DNA of 64,000 nucleotides. Origin: Marisediminitalea oceani. GTDB lineage: Bacteria; Pseudomonadota; Gammaproteobacteria; Enterobacterales; Alteromonadaceae. The notes under the pieces were generated by a model. The model had not been told where the DNA came from. It saw only the letters and a program-made list of their open reading frames with translations, and did not search any database. Position numbers and translations under genes: made by a program. The stretch spans positions 1-64,000 of the forward strand of contig NZ_RCUA01000012.1 of assembly GCF_003731635.1 (NCBI RefSeq). The letters are read 5' to 3'. Shown piece by piece: positions 43,894 through 52,470 of the stretch (position 1 is the first letter of the stretch; every line of letters starts with the position of its first letter).

Positions 43894-45078
43894 ATGTCGT
43901 TCTTAGTGGGAAGCGGAATGCTGTGTATCTTGCTCGTTGTGGTGCTTATTTTACTGCGTTGGGGGCGACTGCCCCTGCACGGCAAGACGCCGGTGGCTTC
44001 ATGGATATTTGTCGCGATTTTGTTCACCTCCGGTTTGGATGTGGGGCTGGTTATGTTTCCGCTGACCGAATTTCCGGTTTATGACAACCTGGCGAAAAAC
44101 AGTGAATACGCCTTTGCCAACCCGCTCGCTATCGAATTTGGGTTCTGGGGCTTTATGGTCTGGGCCATTTACTTTGTTACCTGTTTTTATTTTTGTGCGC
44201 TGGAACCAAGGCTTCAATTTTTCCGGATTCGTTGGGTGAAATGGCTGAACAATGCCGTTATCATTGGCACTTGTGCTTTTACGGCGCATTTGTTGTTTGC
44301 CAACCTAAGTTGGTATCTGCCTTCCCTGTCGGCAGGCGACGACGTCTCATACGGGTATTTTGCGATTCTTGGCCTGACAATAATGGCCGCGGTGTATTCC
44401 AGTACGGAATTAAAGTACGTCAAAATTCTCAGTGTTACCTCCGGCGCGGTTTTCTTTGCTCTGGCTATCGGATTGGGCATTTATGCGGTACAACAACCGA
44501 ATATTGCTGCCAGCGATTATTTGTCAACCTTGCCGCTGCTAACCGACTACTTCACGCATTTATATAAATTTGTATTACCGATTAATGATTACCATGCGTT
44601 CTATCTGTTCTGGTGGTTTGCCTGGAGTATTATGATCGGTCAGTTTACGGCTCGTTTTGTCGGCAATATGCAAGCTATAACGTTATTCATTCATATGCTG
44701 TTATGGCCTTCCATTTCTCTTGGTTTGTGGTTCGCGGTGTTGTACCTGATTTACATTAACGGCGTGGATACCAGTGGACTCATTAATCAGATCATGGTGG
44801 CTGTTGGAATTGTATTTGTACTCAACTCATTGGATTCGTTGATACGCCTGTACTCAGATAACCTGAATCTTACTGTCGAGCGGTATGGTAAGGCAAAGTA
44901 CCTGTTATTGCATGGCGTGTTAATGCTGAGCCTGACCACCTTGTTTGGTCTTCAGTTTATTCGTATTCAATGGATAGGGGCGCTGGTCATCGGCATTGGT
45001 CTGTGCTGTGTAATTTATCTTAGTCGCTCCCCGCATCGAGGCCGCTTACCTGCAGCACAAAGTCTCGTGAAACTATAA
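43894..45078 (+). CDS. Short BCCT-like membrane transporter (probable choline or betaine)
   Basis: A 394-residue, very hydrophobic protein with about ten membrane spans. Segments match the BCCT family: SGLDVGLVMFPLTEFPVY and FGFWGFMVWAIYF resemble the TM3-TM4 region, and FYLFWWFAWSIMIGQFTARFVGNM matches the family signature F/YWxWWxAWSPFVGxFxAR. It is about 110-280 residues shorter than usual BCCT proteins (500-660), apparently lacking one N-terminal span and the C-terminal tail. Four bases after betA, it is very likely the transporter of this choline operon. No frameshift is visible. Confidence 0.75.
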   Translation: MSFLVGSGMLCILLVVVLILLRWGRLPLHGKTPVASWIFVAILFTSGLDVGLVMFPLTEFPVYDNLAKNSEYAFANPLAIEFGFWGFMVWAIYFVTCFYFCALEPRLQFFRIRWVKWLNNAVIIGTCAFTAHLLFANLSWYLPSLSAGDDVSYGYFAILGLTIMAAVYSSTELKYVKILSVTSGAVFFALAIGLGIYAVQQPNIAASDYLSTLPLLTDYFTHLYKFVLPINDYHAFYLFWWFAWSIMIGQFTARFVGNMQAITLFIHMLLWPSISLGLWFAVLYLIYINGVDTSGLINQIMVAVGIVFVLNSLDSLIRLYSDNLNLTVERYGKAKYLLLHGVLMLSLTTLFGLQFIRIQWIGALVIGIGLCCVIYLSRSPHRGRLPAAQSLVKL

Positions 45079-45165
45079 AACAAGTCATTATTTTTACGCC
45101 TGGGGTACGCTGAAAGACAGCATTGCAGGCGCACGCTTTTCATTAATGAAGGACACATTGTCGGT

Positions 45166-47412
45166 ATGATTGAGATTGTAAAACGTGGCATTATCAGCGC
45201 CGGACTGGCGCTAATGATGTCAGGTATTGCCAACGCTGAGGTAACGATTACCCAAGGGAAAACCCTCATTCCTGATGGCGAGGCAAACCATGTTAAAGAC
45301 CTCACAGTTCAAAACGAGAAACTGGCCTTCGCGCTGGCTATCGAATCTGCTGCGCCATGGGGCGTGCCGCGTGGCGCGCTGGTGGACTTGTCAGTGGTGA
45401 CTAACGGAAGAATTGAAGGGGATAAAATTGCTTTCGCTGATTTTATTCCCAATAGCTGGTCTGCCTGGCCAAACGACGGCAAGGTGGTTGAGATTATTGA
45501 AAATACCCCCCAGCGGGCGACCATTAAGATTCGTCGCAATTTTGCCGCAGTAGACATTACTACCTGGTATAGCCTGGCCGCTGGTGACGATCAGATAACA
45601 CTGAAAACTGTTATGCGCAATAACGGTGAGAACACCTTATCCCTTACCTCGGGCTTTACGTTGTGGGCCGATGCCGGACAGATGTTTGAGGTGCCTGGCC
45701 TTAATGAAGAGAAATTCCGGCACAGTAAGACTTTAAGTGACCGTATCGTTGGTTACGATCGCGACTGGGCATTTGCTTTGCACGCACCCTACTTTGATCG
45801 CAACACCTATGGCGGGCGGGATATGTACAAGGCTCACACGTTAAAGCCCGGAGCTCAGCAGACCTTTGAAGCTGCATTACAAGTGGTGCCTGACGGAGAC
45901 CTCGCGCCAGTTGTTAAGGCGGAAGCGGCTCGCCGCGGTGAGGCAACAGGGGCTCTTCATGGACGAGTCACCGCACAGAACGGTAACGTACCCGATAATG
46001 CCATGGTCATTGTCCGCCGGCAAAACCATCTGTATGCCTGGACTTTAGCAACTAATGGCAACTATCAAATTGATTTGCCGGTTGGGGAGTATGAGGTGTT
46101 TGGTACGGCATCCGGTCATGCAGATAGTCCGGTGCAAAAGATAACCGTCACAGCCGACAGCGACCAGTCATATCACTTTACTGATTTGGCCTTGCCTGGT
46201 GAACTGGTGTTAAAGGTTGAAGATGCTGATACTGCAGCACCGCTTGATGCCCGAATCAGCATCGCCGAAGGACAAGAACCGCTGGTAGCTTACCTCGGAC
46301 GACAGACATTTTTTACAGAGCTCACGCCTGTTGGTCAGGCTAAGGTGGCGCTGGCGCCCGGTCAATACACCATTAATATCGACGCCGGAGCAGGTTTTGA
46401 GCGGCCGATGCAACACCTTGAGGTAACGCTGACAAGCGGTAAGGTCAGTGAATATAAGGTTAAAATAGCATCGCTAACGGATACCGCAGAACACCAATGG
46501 TATGGTGCGGATTTACACCATCACGGCAATGTACTGGAGGCCACCACACCGCCTGAAACGGTGGTACGCTCTCAACTCGCGGCCGGATTGGATTTGACCT
46601 TTATCAGTGAGCACGACTCTATCGTTAACTTTGCCGAATTCGCGGCGTTATCCGCACAGCGCAAGGTGCCGTTTATCCCCTCGATAGAGGTGTCTCCTTC
46701 GTGGGGACATATGAATCCGTTTCCAATTGATCTTGACGCAACCTTTAACGTTGACTCTGGGACGGATGACATACACACATTGGTGAAGGCCATGGAAGAC
46801 ATGGGAGCCGTGGTTATTCCGATGAATCATCCGTACAATGATTTTGGCTATTATACCAATCTGGCCAAAAATGAAGTGACGGGGGGCGCTACCGATGCTT
46901 TTCGTTTACTGGAAATCAATATAGCAACAAATAATGCACCCACTCTCGCGCAGTTACATCGCCTTTGGGACGGCCGCAAGCCCGTTTATATGACTGCAGG
47001 TACCGATACACATGATGCCTGGAGCCAACGTTCGGGCGCTATTCGTATGCTGGCGCATGTCAGCGAGTCACTTACACCACAGTCCTATGCGCAGGCATTG
47101 AAGGCCGGGCATAGCTACGCAAGCACCGGACCGTTGATTTACCCCCATCGCGTAAACTTTGGTGATACCACTCATGCGGGGCAAACCTGGCCGGTTGATG
47201 TGGTGGCCGTCAACGGGCTTAATGAAGTACGTTTGATCGGCCAGGGCGGTAAGGTGTTACACACTGTTTCTTTCGATAATCAACCGTTATCACAGCACCA
47301 GCGGGTGATTCTGCCTATACCAGCCGAAGCACAAGACTGGGTCAGTATTGAAGTGGATGATCAGGCAGGAAAAAAAGCCTGGTCAAATCCATTGTGGCTT
47401 ACCGTTAATTGA
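45166..47412 (+). CDS. Secreted PHP-type (CehA/McbA-like) metallohydrolase
   Basis: The 748-residue protein has a signal peptide (to about 24, ANAEV). Residues about 25-430 are beta-rich, including a carboxypeptidase-regulatory-like repeat near 255-345 (ALHGRVTAQNG...GNYQIDLPVGEYEVFGTASGH). A PHP domain follows from about 445: GADLHHHGNV, LTFISEHDSI, PSIEVSPSWGHMNPF, MNHPYNDFG and TAGTDTHDAWS, giving the multinuclear metal ligands. CehA/McbA relatives cleave phosphoester or carbamate bonds. Gene order after betIBA and the BCCT-like transporter suggests it releases a choline-type compound outside the cytosol; this is inference. The 3' end overlaps the convergent LysR gene by 30 bp. Confidence 0.8.
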   Translation: MIEIVKRGIISAGLALMMSGIANAEVTITQGKTLIPDGEANHVKDLTVQNEKLAFALAIESAAPWGVPRGALVDLSVVTNGRIEGDKIAFADFIPNSWSAWPNDGKVVEIIENTPQRATIKIRRNFAAVDITTWYSLAAGDDQITLKTVMRNNGENTLSLTSGFTLWADAGQMFEVPGLNEEKFRHSKTLSDRIVGYDRDWAFALHAPYFDRNTYGGRDMYKAHTLKPGAQQTFEAALQVVPDGDLAPVVKAEAARRGEATGALHGRVTAQNGNVPDNAMVIVRRQNHLYAWTLATNGNYQIDLPVGEYEVFGTASGHADSPVQKITVTADSDQSYHFTDLALPGELVLKVEDADTAAPLDARISIAEGQEPLVAYLGRQTFFTELTPVGQAKVALAPGQYTINIDAGAGFERPMQHLEVTLTSGKVSEYKVKIASLTDTAEHQWYGADLHHHGNVLEATTPPETVVRSQLAAGLDLTFISEHDSIVNFAEFAALSAQRKVPFIPSIEVSPSWGHMNPFPIDLDATFNVDSGTDDIHTLVKAMEDMGAVVIPMNHPYNDFGYYTNLAKNEVTGGATDAFRLLEINIATNNAPTLAQLHRLWDGRKPVYMTAGTDTHDAWSQRSGAIRMLAHVSESLTPQSYAQALKAGHSYASTGPLIYPHRVNFGDTTHAGQTWPVDVVAVNGLNEVRLIGQGGKVLHTVSFDNQPLSQHQRVILPIPAEAQDWVSIEVDDQAGKKAWSNPLWLTVN

Positions 47413-48306
47413 TTTCGCACTGTTAAACGCCGCCTTAATCACCTCTGATACCCCGGCAAACCTCGCCGGCAGATTGCGGTGTCGGGAACGAACCAGATAG
47501 AGTGGTTCTGATACCGTGCTGGCAGCCGGGTAAACAGCAATATTACTGCCGTGTCCGGCGTGCTTTTCAACGCTGGCCGGTAGTACGGTAAATCCCACCC
47601 CGGCACTTACCGGAAGCAAAATTTGCGATAGCTGATTTACGTAACCGCTGCGTTTTAGTTTTGCTACCTCAAGACTGGCCAGGCTATCTTCGCCACTATG
47701 ATTGCAATAGAGCTGCAGGTAATGCGCGGCATCCGGATGGTCAACTAAGCCCAGCTGATTAAGTGTGGTGTTAATAGTGGTAAAATCGGTGATGGTGGCT
47801 GGCAGGAATAAGTGTAATACCTCTTCTGCCAGGTAGTCTGCACTAAGAGAGTCGTCTGCTGGGGTATTGGTTACAATGCCGATATCAATCACACCCTGTT
47901 TCAAACTTTCCACAATGCGATGCCGAGGGGCTACTTCCAGATGAATTGCCAGTTCCGGGTGCTTGGCCTGAAGTGCCGTCAGCCCGGGATATATTCGCAG
48001 GGCCACTGCGCCAGAGCAAGCCAGGGTGCAGCGTCCCTGGTGGGGCTCGTCAAATTTTAATTGTTCGAGAAACTGCTGCTGCCTGGTTTCGTCTTCCCGG
48101 GCATAGTGGTAAACCTGTCGGCCCTGTTCGGTCAGTTCAATGCCCTTTCCTAACCGCACGAGTAGTTCACACTCGCAGCTTTGCTCCAGCTTCTTAACAT
48201 GTTGACTAACCCCGGGTTGCGTCATAAACAACTGCTCGGCAGTTTTGGTAAAGCTGCCGGTTTCCGCCAGGGTGGTAAAGGTTTTAAGGTATTTGGGATT
48301 TAGCAT
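47383..48306 (-). CDS. LysR-family transcriptional regulator
   Basis: The 307-residue protein starts with the winged HTH typical of LysR proteins (LNPKYLKTFTTLAETGSFTKTAEQLFMTQPGVSQHVKKLE), followed by a two-lobed effector domain. The frame is open from a TTG at 48327, but the ATG at 48306 is the family-like start. It is divergent from the VOC gene, with a 33-bp inverted repeat between them, the classic arrangement for a LysR protein regulating its neighbour. Its 3' end runs into the PHP gene. Confidence 0.9.
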   Translation of the reverse strand: MLNPKYLKTFTTLAETGSFTKTAEQLFMTQPGVSQHVKKLEQSCECELLVRLGKGIELTEQGRQVYHYAREDETRQQQFLEQLKFDEPHQGRCTLACSGAVALRIYPGLTALQAKHPELAIHLEVAPRHRIVESLKQGVIDIGIVTNTPADDSLSADYLAEEVLHLFLPATITDFTTINTTLNQLGLVDHPDAAHYLQLYCNHSGEDSLASLEVAKLKRSGYVNQLSQILLPVSAGVGFTVLPASVEKHAGHGSNIAVYPAASTVSEPLYLVRSRHRNLPARFAGVSEVIKAAFNSAKSINGKPQWI

Positions 48307-48316
48307 GCTATAAATT

Positions 48317-48349
48317 AAAATTATCAATTTAAGAAATTATGATAATTTT
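48317..48349. promoter_or_regulatory. LysR-type operator, 10-bp inverted repeat
   Basis: AAAATTATCA and TGATAATTTT are perfect inverted repeats separated by 13 bp, in the space between the LysR gene and the VOC gene. Symmetry, AT richness and position fit a LysR binding site. Confidence 0.6.
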
Positions 48350-48404
48350 ATGTTTTGGTTATGTCCAGTTACTCTGACCCCATGTAATTACTCAGGAGTT
48401 AACC

Positions 48405-48920
48405 ATGACAGACAATAGTCAAAAACCTTACCCTCGTACTTTTTCGCATATCGGTATTTCAGTACCAGACCTGGACGCTGCCGTTAAATTCTACACCGAG
48501 GTACTCGGCTGGTATCTCATTATGAAGCCAACCGAAATTGTTGAAGATAACTCAGCCATAGGTGAGATGTGCACCGATGTGTTTGGTGCGGGGTGGGAAA
48601 CGTTTCGCATTGCGCATTTATCCACGGGTGACCGGGTTGGCGTGGAGATCTTTGAATTTAAGGATCAGCAAGATCCGGAGAATAACTTTGAGTACTGGAA
48701 AACCGGTATTTTCCACTTCTGCGTACAGGACCCTGATGTGGAAGGACTGGCGGAAAGAATAGTCGCGGCCGGTGGTAAAAAGCGGATGAAAGCACCACGT
48801 TATTATTATCCGGGAGAAAAGCCTTATCGGATGATTTACATGGAAGATCCGTTTGGCAATATCCTGGAGATTTACAGCCATAGCTACGAGCTTCACTATG
48901 CCAGTGGTGCTTATCAATAG
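48405..48920 (+). CDS. VOC-family (glyoxalase/dioxygenase fold) protein
   Basis: The 171-residue protein contains one VOC fold: FSHIGISVPDLDAAVKFYTEVLGW at the start and FHFCVQDPDVEGL...YMEDPFGNILEIYSH at the end, giving possible metal ligands H15, E70-region, H-containing FHFC and the C-terminal E in NILEIY. Specificity cannot be fixed; relatives are lyases, isomerases or extradiol dioxygenases. It is divergent from the LysR gene and likely under its control. A CAGGAG sequence precedes the start. A terminator follows. Confidence 0.82.
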   Translation: MTDNSQKPYPRTFSHIGISVPDLDAAVKFYTEVLGWYLIMKPTEIVEDNSAIGEMCTDVFGAGWETFRIAHLSTGDRVGVEIFEFKDQQDPENNFEYWKTGIFHFCVQDPDVEGLAERIVAAGGKKRMKAPRYYYPGEKPYRMIYMEDPFGNILEIYSHSYELHYASGAYQ

Positions 48921-48941
48921 ATTGTCAGGCGTTATAAAGAA

Positions 48942-48969
48942 AAAAGCCGGAACATGGGTTCCGGCTTTT
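48942..48969. terminator. Bidirectional terminator
   Basis: AAAAGCCGGAAC/GTTCCGGCTTTT is a perfect 12-bp stem with a 4-nt loop and A/T flanks, between the convergent VOC and amidohydrolase genes. Confidence 0.85.
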
Positions 48970-48973
48970 GCGT

Positions 48974-51900
48974 TTAGTGGTTGGTATGCTTCCAGTGATA
49001 CTGGTGAGCCTTGGCCTCCACTTCTGCCGCCGTTTGCTGCGGCATAAAGGCTTTGTTGTTACCTTCAAAGAAGAACGGCTGGCGTTTTTGCTTACTACCC
49101 ATTTCGTTCATAGTGGCAACGTCATACACGCGGCCGTTAATCACGGTGTAGGTGACATACTCACTACGGCGGATGTCGTTAAGCACGTTGCCGTCGGTGA
49201 TCATCAGGTCGGCCAGTTTACCCGGCTCAATGCTGCCGAGATCCTTGCCCATGCCCAGATGCGTTGCCCCATCAATAGTGGCACCGCGTAGGGCTTCCCA
49301 CGGCGTAAAGCCGCCCTGATTCATCAGCCACATTTCCCAGTGAGCGGCCAATCCTTCACGCTGACCGTGGGCACCAATGTGCACACTTACGCCGTTATCG
49401 CGCAGCTCTTTCGCGTATTCAGCCACATTTACATGGTTGTACTGATCATCCGGCGCGGTAGGGCGGCGAATAGCACGGGCATCCAGTCTGGTAGAAGGGA
49501 CATAACGTAGCAGACGTTCGTTCTTCCACACTTCGGTGCGATCGTACCAGTATTCTTCTCCCATCAGGCCACCGTAAGACACCACAAAGGTTGGTGTGTA
49601 ACCAAAGTCGGTGGCTTTCCATAACTGGGTGAGGTCGTCATAGCCACGGGCAATGGGCAGTGAATGCTCAAGGCCGGTATGGCCGTCAACCAGCATGGTC
49701 AGGTTTTGCTGGAACTTACCACCGCCTTCCGGTACCACCATCATTTGTTGATTATTGGCGGCCCACAACACTTGCTGACGTTGATCCCGGCGCGGCTGGT
49801 TATAGCTTTTCACCGAGATAGCACCGCTGTCTTTCAGACGCTGAACATGGAAGTAAGCATCGTCGTAGTTGTTAATTTGTGCCTTATAGCCGATACCTTC
49901 TGCACCGTACAAAATAGTACCGGTAGAGTAGATGCGCGGTGCTACGCGTTCACCTGCACGTTGAAGCTCGGAAGCTGCAAAGATCTCAGTAGTATCGTTA
50001 GACGGATCGTGAATGGTGGTCACGCCGAACGACAGATTGGAATACTGCATCCAGTTTTGCTGCGGAATGATCTCGCTACGGCCCTGTCCGCCATGGGCGT
50101 GGGTATCCACTAAGCCGGGCAGAACGGTTTTACCTGAGGCATCAATCAGCATAGCGTCGCCGGGGATATCCACTTCGCCGCGCTTACCTACCGCGGCAAT
50201 GCGGTTATCCAGGATCAGTACCACACCATCCTCGATAACTTCCCGGGTATTGTCGGCATCGCGCATGGTGACTACCGTACCACCTACCAGCGCCTTGTAA
50301 CCGCTGGGCTTGTCGCTGGTGGCAGTAAAGCTCAAATCCAGGCCTTCAGAAAGCGGATCCGGCAGTTCATCGGCCGATTTACCACCGGCAAAGGCAAATG
50401 CGTCTTCCAGCTTACGTTCAAAATAATAGGGGCCATGGAACCAGCCCACACTGCTGCTGTCTGGTGCCCAGGTGAGGTACTCACCAGCGCGATCAGATAG
50501 TTGAGTAACCGGCAGAGAAGACATTTTCGGGCCAATAGTGACTTTCTTACCATTGTCTACGTATGGCGTAACGTAGGTATTAAACTGATGCACAAAGGCA
50601 ACCCATTTACGATCCGGAGACAGGCGATATTCGGCTACCTTATCGGCGCCGTATAAGTGCACCCGGTGGTCGTCGCCATGCAGGTTTACACTGGCTAGTT
50701 GGGTAGCGCCATAAGGAGAATCGTAACTGCGTTCGGTAAAGAACAAGCGCTCATTGTCGCCAGCGAAGTGGGGCTGAGTTCCCGAGCTGCTGACCTTTTT
50801 AGGCTCGCCTTTATCCAGGTCCATCACGTACAAGCCCGGCTCTACCGAATACTTGGGATCAAGCAGGTAGCCGCCGGTAAATTTACGGTAGGTGACTAAC
50901 TCGCCATCGGGTGAAAACGACGGCTCTACATAGTGCCCGGGCTCAGGGGTTATTACTTTACCCTTACCACCACGGGCGGAGACAATGCGTACATCGCCTA
51001 ACTTCTGGTCGTTCCAGGTGGTGTAGATAATGCGCTTACCGTCGGCAGAATAGCGTGGGTAGTATTCATCATGCTCATCCTGACGGGTAAGGCGTCTGGC
51101 TTTGCCGCTTTTTAAATCCTTGACGTACAGTTTGCCCAGCGCCTGGAACAGCACCGATTTGCCGTCGGGCGATTTCTGCGACCAGCGGATCATTTTTACG
51201 TTAAAGGTATCCGGCGCTACATCTACATCAAAACGCAATGCATCGGCATATTGCAGTTTGGCTTCAACGGCGATATCGATGGTGTCTACCGATTGGTCTT
51301 TTACATTGAGCTTATGAAACTTTCCGCCGGCCCAGTACACAATCGCTTTGCTGTCTGGTGTCCAGTCGAAATAGGCATAGTAACCTTCTACGCCAAAGCC
51401 TTCCTGCATGTCGCGCTCCATGTCGCGAGTGAGAAGGGTCTCTTCACCGGTGGCAAGGTCTTTAATAAACAGCGCGGTGTCGTACTTCACCCGACGTAAA
51501 AAAGCGATGTACTTACCGTCTGGTGAAGGGGTTGGTACCACGGCGCCGCCAGTACCGGAGATAACGCGGTCTTCTTCACCGGTTGTGCGATCAAAACGGG
51601 TAATGGCAAAAATGCCTTCCAGCGGATCGCGGTTATAATCGAAGCGGTAACCGCCAGAGGTACTCTGGGTATAGTAAATATAGTTGCCATCGTGAGAGAA
51701 CACCGGATCGGTAATGTTGTTTTGCTCACGCTTACCGGACACCCGCTCTTTAATTGGCAGACCGCTACCGCCGGAATGGTGATAAATCCAGATTTCGCCG
51801 GCCGGGATACTGCGGGTAGAGGTAATGCCTTTGGTCACTACAATATATTCGCCATCCGGGCTCCATTTAGGCGAGTGGATAGTGTTATTTTTCTCTTTGG

Positions 51901-52324
51901 TTACCTGGCGCAGGTTGTCACCGTTGGCATCCATCACCCACACGTTCGACACGCCGCCGCGATCTGAGATAAACGCAATCTTGCTACCATCGGGCGATAT
52001 GGCCGGGTGAATATTCCAGGCGAAATCCTGGGTTAACGGCTGAGCGTTGCCGCCGTCGAGGTCAGCTTTATAAATATCGCCGAGCATGTCGAACAGGAAG
52101 TATTCGCCATCAGGCGCTACGTCCAGGCTCGACCAGGTAGTTTCGGTGGTGTTAATGGTGACATCGTGTAAAGGATAGGGTGGGTTAGTCACTTCCCACT
52201 TGTCCTCGGTGTCACTTTCCTGTGCTGCCAGCGGAGCGCTGAGCAGACAAAGTGAGGTCAATACCGAAGCACTTAATAAGGTTAATTTTTGCTTATGGGT
52301 GTGCAGGTTTGTCGTTAGCTTCAT
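48974..52324 (-). CDS. Secreted beta-propeller plus amidohydrolase protein
   Basis: The 1116-residue protein has a signal peptide (to about 34, PLAAQ). Residues about 60-650 hold TolB/PD40-type propeller repeats (HPAISPDGSKIAF, SPKWSPDGEYIVV, EPSFSPDGELVTY). Residues about 680-1090 are an amidohydrolase domain with the metal motif DTHAHGG near 740 and later LEHSL and GAHGQREGL blocks. Such tricorn-like proteins are found in marine bacteria and are taken to be periplasmic peptidases or dipeptidases; the substrate is not known. It is monocistronic, with a promoter in the 145 bp before it. Confidence 0.88.
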   Translation of the reverse strand: MKLTTNLHTHKQKLTLLSASVLTSLCLLSAPLAAQESDTEDKWEVTNPPYPLHDVTINTTETTWSSLDVAPDGEYFLFDMLGDIYKADLDGGNAQPLTQDFAWNIHPAISPDGSKIAFISDRGGVSNVWVMDANGDNLRQVTKEKNNTIHSPKWSPDGEYIVVTKGITSTRSIPAGEIWIYHHSGGSGLPIKERVSGKREQNNITDPVFSHDGNYIYYTQSTSGGYRFDYNRDPLEGIFAITRFDRTTGEEDRVISGTGGAVVPTPSPDGKYIAFLRRVKYDTALFIKDLATGEETLLTRDMERDMQEGFGVEGYYAYFDWTPDSKAIVYWAGGKFHKLNVKDQSVDTIDIAVEAKLQYADALRFDVDVAPDTFNVKMIRWSQKSPDGKSVLFQALGKLYVKDLKSGKARRLTRQDEHDEYYPRYSADGKRIIYTTWNDQKLGDVRIVSARGGKGKVITPEPGHYVEPSFSPDGELVTYRKFTGGYLLDPKYSVEPGLYVMDLDKGEPKKVSSSGTQPHFAGDNERLFFTERSYDSPYGATQLASVNLHGDDHRVHLYGADKVAEYRLSPDRKWVAFVHQFNTYVTPYVDNGKKVTIGPKMSSLPVTQLSDRAGEYLTWAPDSSSVGWFHGPYYFERKLEDAFAFAGGKSADELPDPLSEGLDLSFTATSDKPSGYKALVGGTVVTMRDADNTREVIEDGVVLILDNRIAAVGKRGEVDIPGDAMLIDASGKTVLPGLVDTHAHGGQGRSEIIPQQNWMQYSNLSFGVTTIHDPSNDTTEIFAASELQRAGERVAPRIYSTGTILYGAEGIGYKAQINNYDDAYFHVQRLKDSGAISVKSYNQPRRDQRQQVLWAANNQQMMVVPEGGGKFQQNLTMLVDGHTGLEHSLPIARGYDDLTQLWKATDFGYTPTFVVSYGGLMGEEYWYDRTEVWKNERLLRYVPSTRLDARAIRRPTAPDDQYNHVNVAEYAKELRDNGVSVHIGAHGQREGLAAHWEMWLMNQGGFTPWEALRGATIDGATHLGMGKDLGSIEPGKLADLMITDGNVLNDIRRSEYVTYTVINGRVYDVATMNEMGSKQKRQPFFFEGNNKAFMPQQTAAEVEAKAHQYHWKHTNH

Positions 52325-52470
52325 TGTTATTCTCTACGTCTTTTTTGTTGTCATGGCGGGGACTGAGCCCGCAGCAAAATCAATCTTCCCTGGATTGTTA
52401 ATGGTCAGTATAAAGTATGTTTAGTGTGAGGTGTTGCAGTTCATCGGATTAGTTTGCAAGGTAAACTGTA

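Noticed and set aside
43272..44027. Minus-strand 251-codon frame across betA and the BCCT-like gene
   Set aside because: It is the antisense shadow of two well-supported genes and carries no domain.
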